64,000 nt of DNA. It comes from Flavobacterium hibernum. GTDB lineage: Bacteria > Bacteroidota > Bacteroidia > Flavobacteriales > Flavobacteriaceae. Position numbers and translations under genes: made by a program. Shown here one piece after another: positions 24,739 to 34,501 of the stretch; the stretch's first letter is position 1; each line of letters begins with the position of its first letter. The stretch is taken from positions 62,001 through 126,000 of the forward strand of contig NZ_JPRK01000009.1 in NCBI RefSeq assembly GCF_000832125.1. The letters run 5' to 3'. The notes below the pieces were generated by a model. It saw only the letters and a list, made by a program, of their open reading frames with translations, made no database searches and was not told where the DNA came from.

Positions 24739-26730
24739 ATGTTAGAAGAAAAGAATGATAACCTGCAAGAAGCAGACGGAAAATTAGAAATCGAAATTAG
24801 CGATTCTGCACAAGATAATGCAATTGAAACATCAGAGCCTGAAACTGCTGCTGAAATCTCAACTTCTGAAATTGAATCTGAAGTAGAAAATACAGCCGAA
24901 GAAACAGAAACTGCACATCAAACTGCATTAGATGCTATAACAAATTCGAATGCCGAAGAAAGTGAAGATGAAACGCTAAAAGAGCGTCATGAAATTCCTA
25001 TGCAGGATTATGATACTTTTTCTTTGGATGCACTTGTTGATGAACTAAAAAAATTGATTAATACAGATAAAGTAATGTCTGTAAAAGATCATATCGAAGA
25101 AATTAAAAAGTCATTTTTACTACAATACAACCACCTTATCGAGGAAAAAAAGGAAGAATTTAATGCTTCTAATCAAGACCCGAACGAGGAATTTGAATAT
25201 CACTCTCCGCTAAAATCTAAATTCGATGAATACTATAATGTATTTAGAGAAAAAAGAAATGAGCATTTCAAGCATTTGCAAACCAACCTAAAATCAAATT
25301 TAGAGAATCGACTTGCAATTGTTGAAGAGCTTAAAGAGCTTATTAATCCACAGGAAAACATCAAAGACACACTTAAACATTTTAATGATTTAAGAGAAAG
25401 ATGGAAAAATGCCGGTTCAATCCCAAAAGATAAATACAATCACGTTTGGAACAACTATCATTTTCATGTAGAAAATTTTTATGATTATCTGCATTTAGAT
25501 CGTGAAGCCAGAGATTTAGATTTTAAATACAATCTAGAGCAAAAGCAAAAAATAATTGCTCGTGTTGAAGAATTAGTTAATGAAACGGACATCAGCAAAG
25601 CATTCCGTGAATTACAGGATTTACATAGAATTTGGAAAGAAGATATTGGCCCCGTTTCTAAAGAACACCGTGATGTAATCTGGAACAAGTTTAGCGAATT
25701 GACTAAAAAAATCCACGATAAAAGAGAAATTTTGTTTGAAAGCCAAAGAGCAAACGAGCAAAAAAATCTTGAAGTTAAAAAAGAAATCATTGGTAAAATT
25801 GAAGTTTTAGGAACTGAAAAAGTTAACTCGCACTCACAATGGTTAGTACAAATTCAGAAAGTAGAAGCACTTAGAAATGAGTTTTTTGCTGCCGGAAAAG
25901 TTCCATCTGAAGTAAATGAAGAAACTTGGGCTGCATTTAAAACTGCCGTTAGAAACTTTAATTCTTTTAAAAACTCTTTTTATAAAGACATTAAAAAAGA
26001 TCAAAACGACAATTTAAACAAAAAAATGGCTCTTGTTGCCAAAGCAAAAGAACTACAAGAAAGTACTGATTTTAGCGCAACAACTCCAATCATGAAGCAA
26101 ATTCAGGAGGAGTGGAAACAAATTGGTCACGTTCCTAAAAAATATTCTGATAAAATCTGGAAAGAATTTAAAGATGCTTGTAACCATTATTTTGATAAAT
26201 TAAAAGAACATAAATCAGAAGAAAATGTTGATGAAGTAGCTGCTTTTGATAACAAAAAAGCATATTTAGACATCTTAAGAGCTTATCAACTTACTGGTGA
26301 TCACAAAACTGATTTAGACGCCATTAAAGCGCATATCGAAATCTGGAAGGGCTACGGAAAAGTTCCTTTTTCAAGACGTCATATCGAAGGAAAATTTAAC
26401 AAAATCCTGGATGCTCTTTTTGAAAAATTAAGTTTGAGTAAAAAAGAAACTGAAATGTTACGTTTTTCTAATCGTATTGACTCATTATCTGACAGTAATG
26501 ACACACGTAAACTGGATAATGAGAAGATTTTCCTGATGCGTAAAATTGAAGAAGTTCGAAATGAAATTTTCCAATTAGAGAATAACATTCAGTTTTTTGC
26601 TAATACAAAAAATGCTAAAAAAGAAAACTCAATTGTTCTTGAAGTTCGCAAAAACATCGCTATTCACAAAGAAAGCCTTGAAGTTTGGAAAGACAAATTG
26701 AAACAATTAAGAAACTTAGGTCAAGAGTAA
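24739..26730 (+). CDS. DUF349 domain-containing protein
   Basis: 663 residues. The first 100 residues are acidic (many Glu, Asp, Ser, Thr) and probably disordered. From about residue 140, repeated 70-residue helical units follow, each with the DUF349 signature of a Trp-Lys near the middle and a W..F/Y pair (RWKNAGSIPKDKYNHVWNNYHFHVENFYDY; IWKEDIGPVSKEHRDVIWNKFSELTKKI; EWKQIGHVPKKYSDKIWKEFKDACNHYFD; IWKGYGKVPFSRRHIEGKFNKILDALF). The C-terminus is coiled-coil-like. DUF349 proteins have no established biochemical role. The gene is alone, followed by a terminator. Confidence 0.85.
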   Translation: MLEEKNDNLQEADGKLEIEISDSAQDNAIETSEPETAAEISTSEIESEVENTAEETETAHQTALDAITNSNAEESEDETLKERHEIPMQDYDTFSLDALVDELKKLINTDKVMSVKDHIEEIKKSFLLQYNHLIEEKKEEFNASNQDPNEEFEYHSPLKSKFDEYYNVFREKRNEHFKHLQTNLKSNLENRLAIVEELKELINPQENIKDTLKHFNDLRERWKNAGSIPKDKYNHVWNNYHFHVENFYDYLHLDREARDLDFKYNLEQKQKIIARVEELVNETDISKAFRELQDLHRIWKEDIGPVSKEHRDVIWNKFSELTKKIHDKREILFESQRANEQKNLEVKKEIIGKIEVLGTEKVNSHSQWLVQIQKVEALRNEFFAAGKVPSEVNEETWAAFKTAVRNFNSFKNSFYKDIKKDQNDNLNKKMALVAKAKELQESTDFSATTPIMKQIQEEWKQIGHVPKKYSDKIWKEFKDACNHYFDKLKEHKSEENVDEVAAFDNKKAYLDILRAYQLTGDHKTDLDAIKAHIEIWKGYGKVPFSRRHIEGKFNKILDALFEKLSLSKKETEMLRFSNRIDSLSDSNDTRKLDNEKIFLMRKIEEVRNEIFQLENNIQFFANTKNAKKENSIVLEVRKNIAIHKESLEVWKDKLKQLRNLGQE

Positions 26731-26752
26731 AATTTAAGTTGAAATAAATTAT

Positions 26753-26788
26753 AAAAGGTGTAGTGAAAATTCATTACACCTTTTTTTT
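26753..26788 (+). terminator. Rho-independent terminator after the DUF349 gene
   Basis: AAGGTGTAGTGA pairs with TCATTACACCTT (one G-U) around AAAT, followed by a T run of eight. Confidence 0.88.
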
Positions 26789-26803
26789 GTTGTAACGTTT
26801 TTT

Positions 26804-26942
26804 TTAACCTCAAAGAGCGCAAAGTTTCTTATAATAGATTGTTTTGAAAACACAAAGTAGACCTGACAGGTTTTAAAAACCTGTCAGGTCTAACTCAGTT
26901 CGCAATTCTACAAAATAAAGCTTTACGTACTTTGCGGTAAAA
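26804..26942. repeat. Nested element: CCTGACAGG palindrome inside a CGCAAAG-type (family A) element
   Basis: The outer arms, TTAACCTCAAAGAGCGCAAA (26805-26824) and CTTTACGTACTTTGCGGTAA (26921-26940), are degenerate inverted repeats of family A. Inside them at 26859-26891 is a perfect 33-base palindrome, AGACCTGACAGGTTTT mirrored around one central A. The inner unit interrupts the outer one, giving order of insertion: family A first. It lies in a gap (26731-27115) that holds nothing else but the DUF349 terminator. Confidence 0.75.
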
Positions 26943-27115
26943 TTCACTCCAATATTTATCTCATTTCAACCTGAAACATGAAACCCTAAACTTAACATTC
27001 TCATTAAATTTCACAAAACAGTTCTACAAAATATTGATTATATTTGATAATCTCATTATCTATTGATAATCAGAAAAATAAACAGATTCAATTATTAATC
27101 CTAATAACAACGAAA

Positions 27116-27532
27116 ATGAAATTTACAAGAAAAGCAAATGCCAACTGGCAAGGAACCGGCATGGAAGGAAAAGGAACCATTAGTACGCAAAGCACAACGC
27201 TAGACAAAGCACAGCTATCCTTTAAAACAAGATTTGCGGATGGTGTTGGAACAAACCCAGAAGAACTTGTTGCTGCAGCACATTCTGGCTGTTTTACGAT
27301 GCAATTAAGTTTTCTATTAAACGAAGGGGGTTTTACCGCAGATGATTTAAATACAGAAGCCACAGTAACTTTTGAAGATGGCACAATTACTTTGATTCAT
27401 TTGGATTTAAAAGGAAAAGTACCAAACATCTCAGCCGAGGAATTCGCTACAACCGCCGCAAAAGCCAAAGAAATATGTCCTATTTCTAAACTTTTAAACA
27501 CAACTATTACACTTACTGCAACTTTACTATAA
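27116..27532 (+). CDS. OsmC family peroxiredoxin-like protein
   Basis: 138 residues from ATG 27116. The frame extends upstream to 27044, but that part is AT-rich leader. OsmC/Ohr proteins reduce organic hydroperoxides with two cysteines. Here C59 (AAAHSGCFTMQLSF) and C121 (AKEICPISKLL) occupy the family positions, with the conserved Arg in KTRF (R39). TNPEELVAAAHSGC is a family signature. The redox partner (lipoyl proteins for Ohr) is unknown. It converges with the TPR gene and has a terminator after it. Confidence 0.9.
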   Translation: MKFTRKANANWQGTGMEGKGTISTQSTTLDKAQLSFKTRFADGVGTNPEELVAAAHSGCFTMQLSFLLNEGGFTADDLNTEATVTFEDGTITLIHLDLKGKVPNISAEEFATTAAKAKEICPISKLLNTTITLTATLL

Positions 27533-27552
27533 TGAAGTAATTTTTAGGCATA

Positions 27553-27587
27553 AAAAAACCATTCGCCGGGCGAATGGTTTTTTTTAT
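27553..27587. terminator. Bidirectional terminator between OsmC and TPR genes
   Basis: AAACCATTCGCC and GGGCGAATGGTTT form a strong stem flanked by A-run and T-run. Convergent genes on both sides could share it. Confidence 0.85.
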
Positions 27588-27604
27588 TTTAAATCTGTTT
27601 ACAA

Positions 27605-28882
27605 TTACATTGTAGCTTTTAAAGCTTTTGCTTCAGCAGTCATTTCTAACGCTTTGTAAACCCCTAATAATGTTTTAGAAACATCTTCGTTTTTAGGATC
27701 TAATTCGTTTGCTTTTTTAAGGTATGGAATAACTCCTCTAAAAACATTCTCTCTTTGTGCTTTTAACACATTGTAACGTTTTGTGTCTTTATCAGAAGTT
27801 CCCAACTTGTTCATTTCATCAATGATAGGTTTCTCAGCTTCCAACTTCAATGCTGCCAAGTTAAGGTAAGCATTTGTATAGTTTGGATTGATTTCGATCG
27901 CTTTCAAATAATACTTTTCAGCATCAGCAGTATTTTTTGCATTTCCACTAAGAACTCCTAGATTAAATACTAAATCAGCGTTGTTTGGTTCTTTTTGCAA
28001 AGCCTCACCTACTAATTTTTTGTAAGTTTCATAATCTTTAGTTTCTAAGTATAAGTTAGCTTCAGTAAGAATTAAAGAACTATCGTCCGGATTTGTTTTT
28101 CTTGCATCTGCAACAGCTTTTTTAGCATCTTCAGTACGTCCTTTTTGAACTAAAATCAACGCTAAGTTTTTGTAAATCTCACCTCTTTTAGAAGGAATTG
28201 GTTCAGTTTTAGGTTTTTCGTGTGTTCCTAATTTTACAGCTAAATCTCTTTCGTTAGCAGTATTAAAACCATCTTCGTTACCAGAAGCTTTATTTACAGC
28301 AGTATAGCTAGTTCCTTTTCCAGAAAAATTGATTTTTTTCAATTCTTCATACATTGGTAAAGCAAGATCGAAATCCTGTGCATTTACAGCAGTCGAAGCT
28401 GCATAGTATAAATTGATTGTATCTTTTTTATCTAATAAATAAGCGTCATACAATTTTTTAGCACCCTCAGCATTCTTGTTTACTTTTGAATCTGCAATCG
28501 CTGAATTGATTAATTTTCCTTTAATATCAGTAATAGAAGCTGCAGCTTGAGTAGAATATTTAAGCTTTCCACTTGTTTTTTCAACTTCAATTAACTTTTT
28601 ATAAGCTTCAGCAGCAAGTGACAAGTTTTTACTTTCTTCAACTTTTTTATTTGCTAAATCCAAATAAGCGTTACCTGTTACAAAATAGTACTGAGCTTGT
28701 TCAACATCTTTGGCATTTACTACCAAGTTTTCAGCATCTTTCAGGATTGTAAGAGCTCCTTGAGCATCTCCTCCTTTTAATGCTTTCTCAGCGCTTTTAA
28801 TTTGATCTTTTTGAGCAAAAGTAGCTACTGAAATCAATAATGCTGATGCAAGTATTACATATTTACCTTTCATAGTATTCAA
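27605..28882 (-). CDS. Secreted tetratricopeptide repeat protein downstream of gyrA
   Basis: 425 residues (an alternative ATG three codons later at 28873 gives MKGKYVILASALLISVATFAQ, also a signal peptide). The signal peptide ends VATFAQ, so the mature protein is periplasmic or surface-exposed. TPR units occur in the mature part, for example around NADLVFNLGVLSGNAKNTADAEKYYLKAIEINPNYTNAYLNLAALKLEAE. Low hydrophobicity otherwise. It starts 30 bp after the gyrA stop and is probably co-transcribed with it. Its function is unknown; a link to gyrase would be surprising for an exported protein. Confidence 0.8.
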   Translation of the reverse strand: MNTMKGKYVILASALLISVATFAQKDQIKSAEKALKGGDAQGALTILKDAENLVVNAKDVEQAQYYFVTGNAYLDLANKKVEESKNLSLAAEAYKKLIEVEKTSGKLKYSTQAAASITDIKGKLINSAIADSKVNKNAEGAKKLYDAYLLDKKDTINLYYAASTAVNAQDFDLALPMYEELKKINFSGKGTSYTAVNKASGNEDGFNTANERDLAVKLGTHEKPKTEPIPSKRGEIYKNLALILVQKGRTEDAKKAVADARKTNPDDSSLILTEANLYLETKDYETYKKLVGEALQKEPNNADLVFNLGVLSGNAKNTADAEKYYLKAIEINPNYTNAYLNLAALKLEAEKPIIDEMNKLGTSDKDTKRYNVLKAQRENVFRGVIPYLKKANELDPKNEDVSKTLLGVYKALEMTAEAKALKATM

Positions 28883-28912
28883 TTTGTATATTTAATTATA
28901 AGTGGTTACTTT

Positions 28913-31558
28913 TTATTCCTCAGACTCTTCTTCTTCCTCAGAATCATCTTCGTCTTCAACTTCTTCATCAGTATCATCATCTTCATCGTCATCACCAGTT
29001 CCATCATCTTCAAGAACTTCTAAATCCGGCTTAACTCTTTCGATCACTGATTCAATAACATTTCCATCTTCGTCAACAACAACTTCGGCAACATCGTCTT
29101 TCATTACTTTCGTTACAGCAGCGATAGAATCTTTACCTTTTAAGTTAATCAATCGAACTCCTTGCGTTGCACGACCCATTACACGTAAATCTTCAATAGC
29201 CATTCTAATTGTTAATCCAGACTTGTTGATAATCATCAAATCATCAGCATCAGTCACGTTACTAATAGAAATTAATTTTCCTGTTTTTTCCGTTATGTTA
29301 AGCGTTTTCACACCTTTTCCACCACGATTTGTAATTCTGTAAACATCTTCACCATCGTCATCAACTAATTTAGTACGTTTACCGTATCCGTTTTCAGTTA
29401 CAACTAAAATTTGTGTATCGTTTACATTCTCTTTATCAACTGTCACCATACCAATTACTTCATCAGTTTCATCTTTTAAAGTAATTCCACGAACTCCTGA
29501 AGCTGTTCTTCCCATCGGACGTGTTTTGGTTTCCTCAAAACGAACCAATTTACCAGATTTAACTGCCAGGATAATTTGACTTTCTCCATTAGTTAATTTA
29601 GCTTCAAGTAATTCGTCACCTTCTTTAATCGTAATAGCAGCAACACCATTTACTCTAGGCTTAGAATATTTCTCTAAAGAAGTTTTCTTGACCTGACCTT
29701 GTTTAGTTACCATTACAAGATTATGACTGTTGATATAATCTTTGTCTTTTAAGTCTTGTGTACAAATGAAAGCTTTTACTTTATCATCGCTTTCAATATT
29801 TACTAAGTTCTGAATTGCTCTACCTTTTGCCGTTTTGCTTCCTTCAGGAATTTCGTAAACACGCATCCAGAAACATTTCCCTTTTTGCGTAAAGAACATC
29901 ATATATTGGTGGTTGGTTGCAACGAACATATGCTCAAGGAAATCCTGATCTCTTGTTCCTGCGCTTTTTTGTCCAACTCCTCCTCTATTTTGAGTTTTAT
30001 ATTCTGTTAAATTAGTACGTTTGATATAACCTGCATGAGAAATTGTAATTACTACATTTTCATCTGCAATTAAATCTTCGATACTTACATCTCCACCAGA
30101 ATATTCAATTTGAGAACGACGAGCATCTCCGTATTTCTCACGAATTTCTTCAAGCTCTTCTTTAATTAATTTAGTTCTTAAATCAACATCTGCTAATAAA
30201 GCTTTTAAGTGCTCGATTAATTTCATCAATTCTTCAAACTCAGCTCTTAATTTATCTTGCTCCAGACCTGTTAACTGACGTAAACGCATCTCAACAATAG
30301 CACGAGCCTGAATATCTGATAATTTAAATCTTTCGATTAATTTCTCACGAGCTTCTTCTGTATTCTTAGAACCTCTAATAATTGCAATTACTTCATCAAT
30401 ATTATCAGAAGCAATAATTAATCCTTCTAAAATATGCGCTCTTTCTTCGGCTTTACGTAATTCAAATTGTGTTCTACGAACTACTACATCATGACGGTGC
30501 TCAATAAAATAGTGAATCATATCTTTTAGATTCAGCATTTGTGGGCGACCTTTTACAAGTGCAATATTGTTTACACTAAAAGAAGATTGTAATGAAGTAT
30601 ATTTATATAAGGTATTCAATACTACGTTTGGCGTAGCATCACGTTTCAGGATATAAACGATACGCATACCGTTTCTATCAGATTCGTCACGAATATTGGC
30701 AATACCTTCAATTTTTTTATCGTTAACTAAATCAGCCGTACGCTTGATCATTTCGGCTTTGTTAACCTGATATGGAATCTCAGTAACAATAATACATTCT
30801 CTTCCGTCAACTTCTTCAAAACCAACTTTAGCACGCATTACAATACGCCCTCTACCAGTTTTAAAAGCTTCACGAACTCCTTCATAACCATATATTACAC
30901 CACCGGTTGGAAAATCCGGAGCTTTAATATGTGTCATTAATTCGTCAATTTCAATATCGTTATTATCAAGGTACGCAAGTGTTCCGTTGATAACTTCAGT
31001 TAAATTGTGTGGAGGCATATTTGTAGCCATACCAACTGCAATACCTGTTGCTCCATTTACTAATAAAGTAGGTACTCTTGTTGGCATTACTTTTGGCTCA
31101 TATAATGTATCATCAAAGTTCAATTGAAAATCAACTGTTTCTTTTTCGATATCTGCCATAATATCTTCAGATATTTTACGCATTCTGGCCTCAGTATAAC
31201 GCATTGCTGCAGGACTATCACCATCAACAGAACCAAAGTTACCCTGACCATCCACTAATAAATATCGCATACTCCATTCTTGAGCCATACGCACCATTGC
31301 ATCATAAACCGAAGTATCTCCGTGTGGGTGATACTTACCCAGAACCTCTCCTACGATTCTTGCAGATTTTTTGTGGGCAGATCTTGAAGTTACACCTAAA
31401 TCATACATTCCGTAAAGAACTCTTCGATGTACAGGTTTCAAGCCATCTCTAACATCAGGAAGCGCTCTCGATACAATTACTGACATCGAATAATCGATGT
31501 AAGCAGATTTCATTTCATCTTCTATGTTAATAGGAATTAACTTTTCTCCGTCAGACAT
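28913..31558 (-). CDS. gyrA: DNA gyrase subunit A
   Basis: 881 residues. DNA breakage and rejoining subunit of gyrase, introducing negative supercoils with GyrB. Catalytic Tyr121 (AMRYTEARM). The quinolone-resistance region reads [12 protein letters not shown] with T82 and D86 at the positions equivalent to E. coli S83 and D87, both in the unmutated state expected for Flavobacterium. The C-terminal beta-pinwheel domain is present, with a [11 protein letters not shown]yrA-box-like segment at [11 protein letters not shown]. The last 34 residues are almost entirely Asp/Glu/Ser (acidic tail). Divergent from clpC. Confidence 0.97.
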   Translation of the reverse strand: MSDGEKLIPINIEDEMKSAYIDYSMSVIVSRALPDVRDGLKPVHRRVLYGMYDLGVTSRSAHKKSARIVGEVLGKYHPHGDTSVYDAMVRMAQEWSMRYLLVDGQGNFGSVDGDSPAAMRYTEARMRKISEDIMADIEKETVDFQLNFDDTLYEPKVMPTRVPTLLVNGATGIAVGMATNMPPHNLTEVINGTLAYLDNNDIEIDELMTHIKAPDFPTGGVIYGYEGVREAFKTGRGRIVMRAKVGFEEVDGRECIIVTEIPYQVNKAEMIKRTADLVNDKKIEGIANIRDESDRNGMRIVYILKRDATPNVVLNTLYKYTSLQSSFSVNNIALVKGRPQMLNLKDMIHYFIEHRHDVVVRRTQFELRKAEERAHILEGLIIASDNIDEVIAIIRGSKNTEEAREKLIERFKLSDIQARAIVEMRLRQLTGLEQDKLRAEFEELMKLIEHLKALLADVDLRTKLIKEELEEIREKYGDARRSQIEYSGGDVSIEDLIADENVVITISHAGYIKRTNLTEYKTQNRGGVGQKSAGTRDQDFLEHMFVATNHQYMMFFTQKGKCFWMRVYEIPEGSKTAKGRAIQNLVNIESDDKVKAFICTQDLKDKDYINSHNLVMVTKQGQVKKTSLEKYSKPRVNGVAAITIKEGDELLEAKLTNGESQIILAVKSGKLVRFEETKTRPMGRTASGVRGITLKDETDEVIGMVTVDKENVNDTQILVVTENGYGKRTKLVDDDGEDVYRITNRGGKGVKTLNITEKTGKLISISNVTDADDLMIINKSGLTIRMAIEDLRVMGRATQGVRLINLKGKDSIAAVTKVMKDDVAEVVVDEDGNVIESVIERVKPDLEVLEDDGTGDDDEDDDTDEEVEDEDDSEEEEESEE

Positions 31559-31767
31559 AAGTTGTTATGTTTAAAAAATTATATTAGTTTCAAAGCGTGC
31601 CAAGATACGTTTTTTTGGAATTTTTTCAGCTATTTCCTTACACTTATTTCAATGATTTATTAACAACTTTATTTCTACTTTTAGTTAATAAATTAAGCGT
31701 TTTTTAACGCTTTTATTGTTATTTTTTTTGTCAATTAGCTGTCAGGAGTTCTTGAAGGGTACGGTTT

Positions 31768-31798
31768 TTGTTTTTCAAACTGTAATTCACTAAATTTA
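31768..31798 (+). promoter_or_regulatory. Candidate clpC promoter
   Basis: TTG at 31768-31770, a 20-bp spacer and TAAATTTA at 31791-31798 (one mismatch to TAnnTTTG). The start at 31817 is 19 bp downstream, a short leader. Confidence 0.4.
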
Positions 31799-31816
31799 CA
31801 ATACCAATTATATATT

Positions 31817-34363
31817 ATGGATGATAATTTTTCACCAAGAGTAAAAGATGTTATTACCTACAGTAAAGAGGAAGCCTTACGTTTGGGCCACGACTTTATT
31901 GGTACTGAACATCTAATGCTAGGCATTTTAAGGGATGGAAACGGAAAAGCTATTCATATACTTAATAACCTTGCAGTCGATCTAGATCATTTACGCAGGA
32001 AGGTAGAAATACTGAGTCCAGCCAATCAAAGCGTTGAAGTAAATGCTGAAAAGAAAAATCTTCATCTTACCCGTCAAGCGGAAAGAGCACTGAAGACAAC
32101 CTTTCTGGAAGCAAAAGTATTTCAAAGCTCGTCAATTAGCACAGCTCACTTGCTTTTATGTATCTTACGAAACGAAAACGATCCAACAACCAAGCTGTTG
32201 AATAAGCTAAAAATAGATTATGACATAGCTAAAGAACAATATTTAAACATGACTCCAAACGAAGAAGAATTCTTAGAAAACTTGCCAAGAAACGAATCAT
32301 ATAATGATGATTCAGGACAAGATGACAGTCTTAAAGAAAGTAGTTTCAATAATCCCGCCAATAAGTCAAACAAAAAATCTAAAACTCCGGTTCTAGATAA
32401 TTTTGGGAGAGATTTAACAGAAATGGCCGAGGAAGGAAAACTAGATCCGGTTGTAGGACGCGAAAAAGAAATTGAACGTGTTTCGCAAATCTTAAGCCGT
32501 AGAAAAAAGAACAACCCGCTACTTATTGGAGAGCCTGGAGTTGGTAAATCTGCTATTGCAGAAGGACTTGCGCTACGTATTATCCAAAAGAAAGTATCTC
32601 GTATTCTTTTCAACAAACGTGTTGTAACTCTAGATTTAGCCAGCTTAGTTGCAGGAACTAAATATAGAGGACAGTTTGAAGAAAGAATGAAAGCTGTAAT
32701 GAACGAACTAGAGAAAAATGACGATATCATTCTTTTCATTGATGAAATTCATACTATTGTAGGTGCTGGTGGAGCAACTGGTTCTCTAGATGCTTCAAAC
32801 ATGTTTAAACCTGCTTTAGCGAGAGGCGAAATTCAATGTATTGGTGCTACTACTCTTGATGAGTACAGACAATATATTGAGAAAGACGGAGCTCTTGAAA
32901 GACGTTTCCAGAAAGTAATTGTAGAACCAACTTCTGTTGAAGAAACAATTGCTATTTTGAACAACGTAAAAGACAAATACGAAGATCACCACAATGTAAC
33001 GTATACTCAAGAAGCAATTGAAGCTTGTGTAAAATTAACCAACAGATATATGTCTGAGCGTTTTTTACCAGACAAAGCTATTGATGCTCTTGACGAAGCA
33101 GGATCTCGCGTGCACATTACTAACATTGATGTTCCTAAACAAATTCTTGATTTAGAACGTCAGTTAGAAGAAGTTCGCGAAATGAAAAACTTGGTGGTTA
33201 AAAAACAGAAATACGAAGAAGCTGCCAAACTTCGCGATGACGAAAAACGTATCGAAAAAGATCTTGCTGTTGCACAAGAACAATGGGAAGAAGACTCTAA
33301 AAACAATAGAATTGAAGTTACAGAAGATAATGTAGCCGATGTTGTTTCGATGATGACCGGAATTCCTGTAAACAGAATTGCACAGACAGAAAGCAACAAA
33401 TTAGCCAAATTACCTGAATTGATTCAGAACAAAGTAATTGGTCAAAATGAAGCCGTTCTTAAAATCGCACGTTCTATTCAGCGTAACAGAGCCGGACTTA
33501 AAGATCCGAACAAACCAATTGGTTCGTTTATTTTCTTAGGTCAGACTGGAGTTGGTAAAACACAATTAGCAAAAGTTCTTGCAAAAGAATTATTCGATTC
33601 TGAAGATGCGTTAATCCGTATTGACATGAGCGAGTACATGGAAAAATTTGCAATCTCTCGTTTAGTTGGAGCGCCTCCAGGATACGTAGGATACGAAGAA
33701 GGTGGTCAATTGACCGAAAAAGTTCGCAGAAAACCATATTGTGTTGTGTTATTAGATGAGATCGAAAAAGCACATCCAGATGTGTTCAATATGATGCTTC
33801 AAGTTCTTGATGATGGATATTTGACAGATAGTTTAGGTCGCAAAATTGACTTTAAAAACACAATCATTATCATGACATCTAACGTTGGTGCACGTCAGTT
33901 AAAAGATTTTGGACAAGGTGTAGGATTCGGAACTGCTGCTAAAGTGGCTCAAGCCGATGAAAACTCAAAAAGCATAATCGAAAATGCATTGAAAAAAACC
34001 TTCGCTCCTGAATTCTTAAACAGAATTGATGACGTAATCGTATTTAACGCATTAGAAAAACACGATATTGATTTGATTATCGAAATTGAACTTGCGAAAC
34101 TATATACTCGTGTTTCTGAATTAGGTTACAAATTGAATCTTACAGATAAAGCGAAAGCATTTATCGCAGAGAAAGGTTTTGACAGACAATTTGGTGCAAG
34201 ACCTCTAAAAAGAGCCATTCAGAAATATGTTGAAGATTTGTTAGCAGAAGAAATCATCACTTCAAAAATACACTCAGGTGATGAGATTTTAATGGATCTA
34301 AAAGATGACTCTCAGGAACTTTCTGTAGAAATTCATAAAGCCGAAGAGCCAACGAATCAATAA
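31817..34363 (+). CDS. clpC: ATP-dependent Clp protease ATP-binding subunit ClpC
   Basis: 848 residues. AAA+ unfoldase that feeds substrates to ClpP. N-terminal double Clp repeat (1-140), first AAA+ with Walker A GEPGVGKS (238-245) and Walker B LFIDE (306-310), UVR-like middle region (440-490, KYEEAAKLRDDEKRIEKDL), second AAA+ with GQTGVGKT (575-582), C-terminal D2 small domain. The UVR motif separates ClpC from ClpA and from ClpB (which has a longer middle domain). Divergent from gyrA across 258 bp. A terminator follows. Confidence 0.95.
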   Translation: MDDNFSPRVKDVITYSKEEALRLGHDFIGTEHLMLGILRDGNGKAIHILNNLAVDLDHLRRKVEILSPANQSVEVNAEKKNLHLTRQAERALKTTFLEAKVFQSSSISTAHLLLCILRNENDPTTKLLNKLKIDYDIAKEQYLNMTPNEEEFLENLPRNESYNDDSGQDDSLKESSFNNPANKSNKKSKTPVLDNFGRDLTEMAEEGKLDPVVGREKEIERVSQILSRRKKNNPLLIGEPGVGKSAIAEGLALRIIQKKVSRILFNKRVVTLDLASLVAGTKYRGQFEERMKAVMNELEKNDDIILFIDEIHTIVGAGGATGSLDASNMFKPALARGEIQCIGATTLDEYRQYIEKDGALERRFQKVIVEPTSVEETIAILNNVKDKYEDHHNVTYTQEAIEACVKLTNRYMSERFLPDKAIDALDEAGSRVHITNIDVPKQILDLERQLEEVREMKNLVVKKQKYEEAAKLRDDEKRIEKDLAVAQEQWEEDSKNNRIEVTEDNVADVVSMMTGIPVNRIAQTESNKLAKLPELIQNKVIGQNEAVLKIARSIQRNRAGLKDPNKPIGSFIFLGQTGVGKTQLAKVLAKELFDSEDALIRIDMSEYMEKFAISRLVGAPPGYVGYEEGGQLTEKVRRKPYCVVLLDEIEKAHPDVFNMMLQVLDDGYLTDSLGRKIDFKNTIIIMTSNVGARQLKDFGQGVGFGTAAKVAQADENSKSIIENALKKTFAPEFLNRIDDVIVFNALEKHDIDLIIEIELAKLYTRVSELGYKLNLTDKAKAFIAEKGFDRQFGARPLKRAIQKYVEDLLAEEIITSKIHSGDEILMDLKDDSQELSVEIHKAEEPTNQ

Positions 34364-34390
34364 AAAGTTTAACTTTATAACAGAAATAAC

Positions 34391-34428
34391 AAACCCGTTA
34401 CGTTTTCATAACATAACGGGTTTATTCT
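34391..34428 (+). terminator. Rho-independent terminator after clpC
   Basis: AAACCCGTTA and TAACGGGTTT form a 10-bp stem with a 13-base loop and a partial T-rich tail. Confidence 0.75.
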
Positions 34429-34501
34429 TTAGTTCAAATTCTATATTTATCAAAAGTAAATAGTTATTTTTGAATATTAAATTCTATAATAAAAACTACG
34501 T

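Noticed and set aside
28902..29342. A Ser-rich plus-strand ORF of 146 codons
   Set aside because: It is the complementary strand of the GyrA acidic tail; poly-Ser results from GAA/GAT codons read in reverse.
31596..31603. TTGGCACG on the minus strand upstream of gyrA, similar to the -24 part of a sigma-54 promoter
   Set aside because: No TTGCW at the required spacing follows, and gyrA is not expected to depend on sigma-54.
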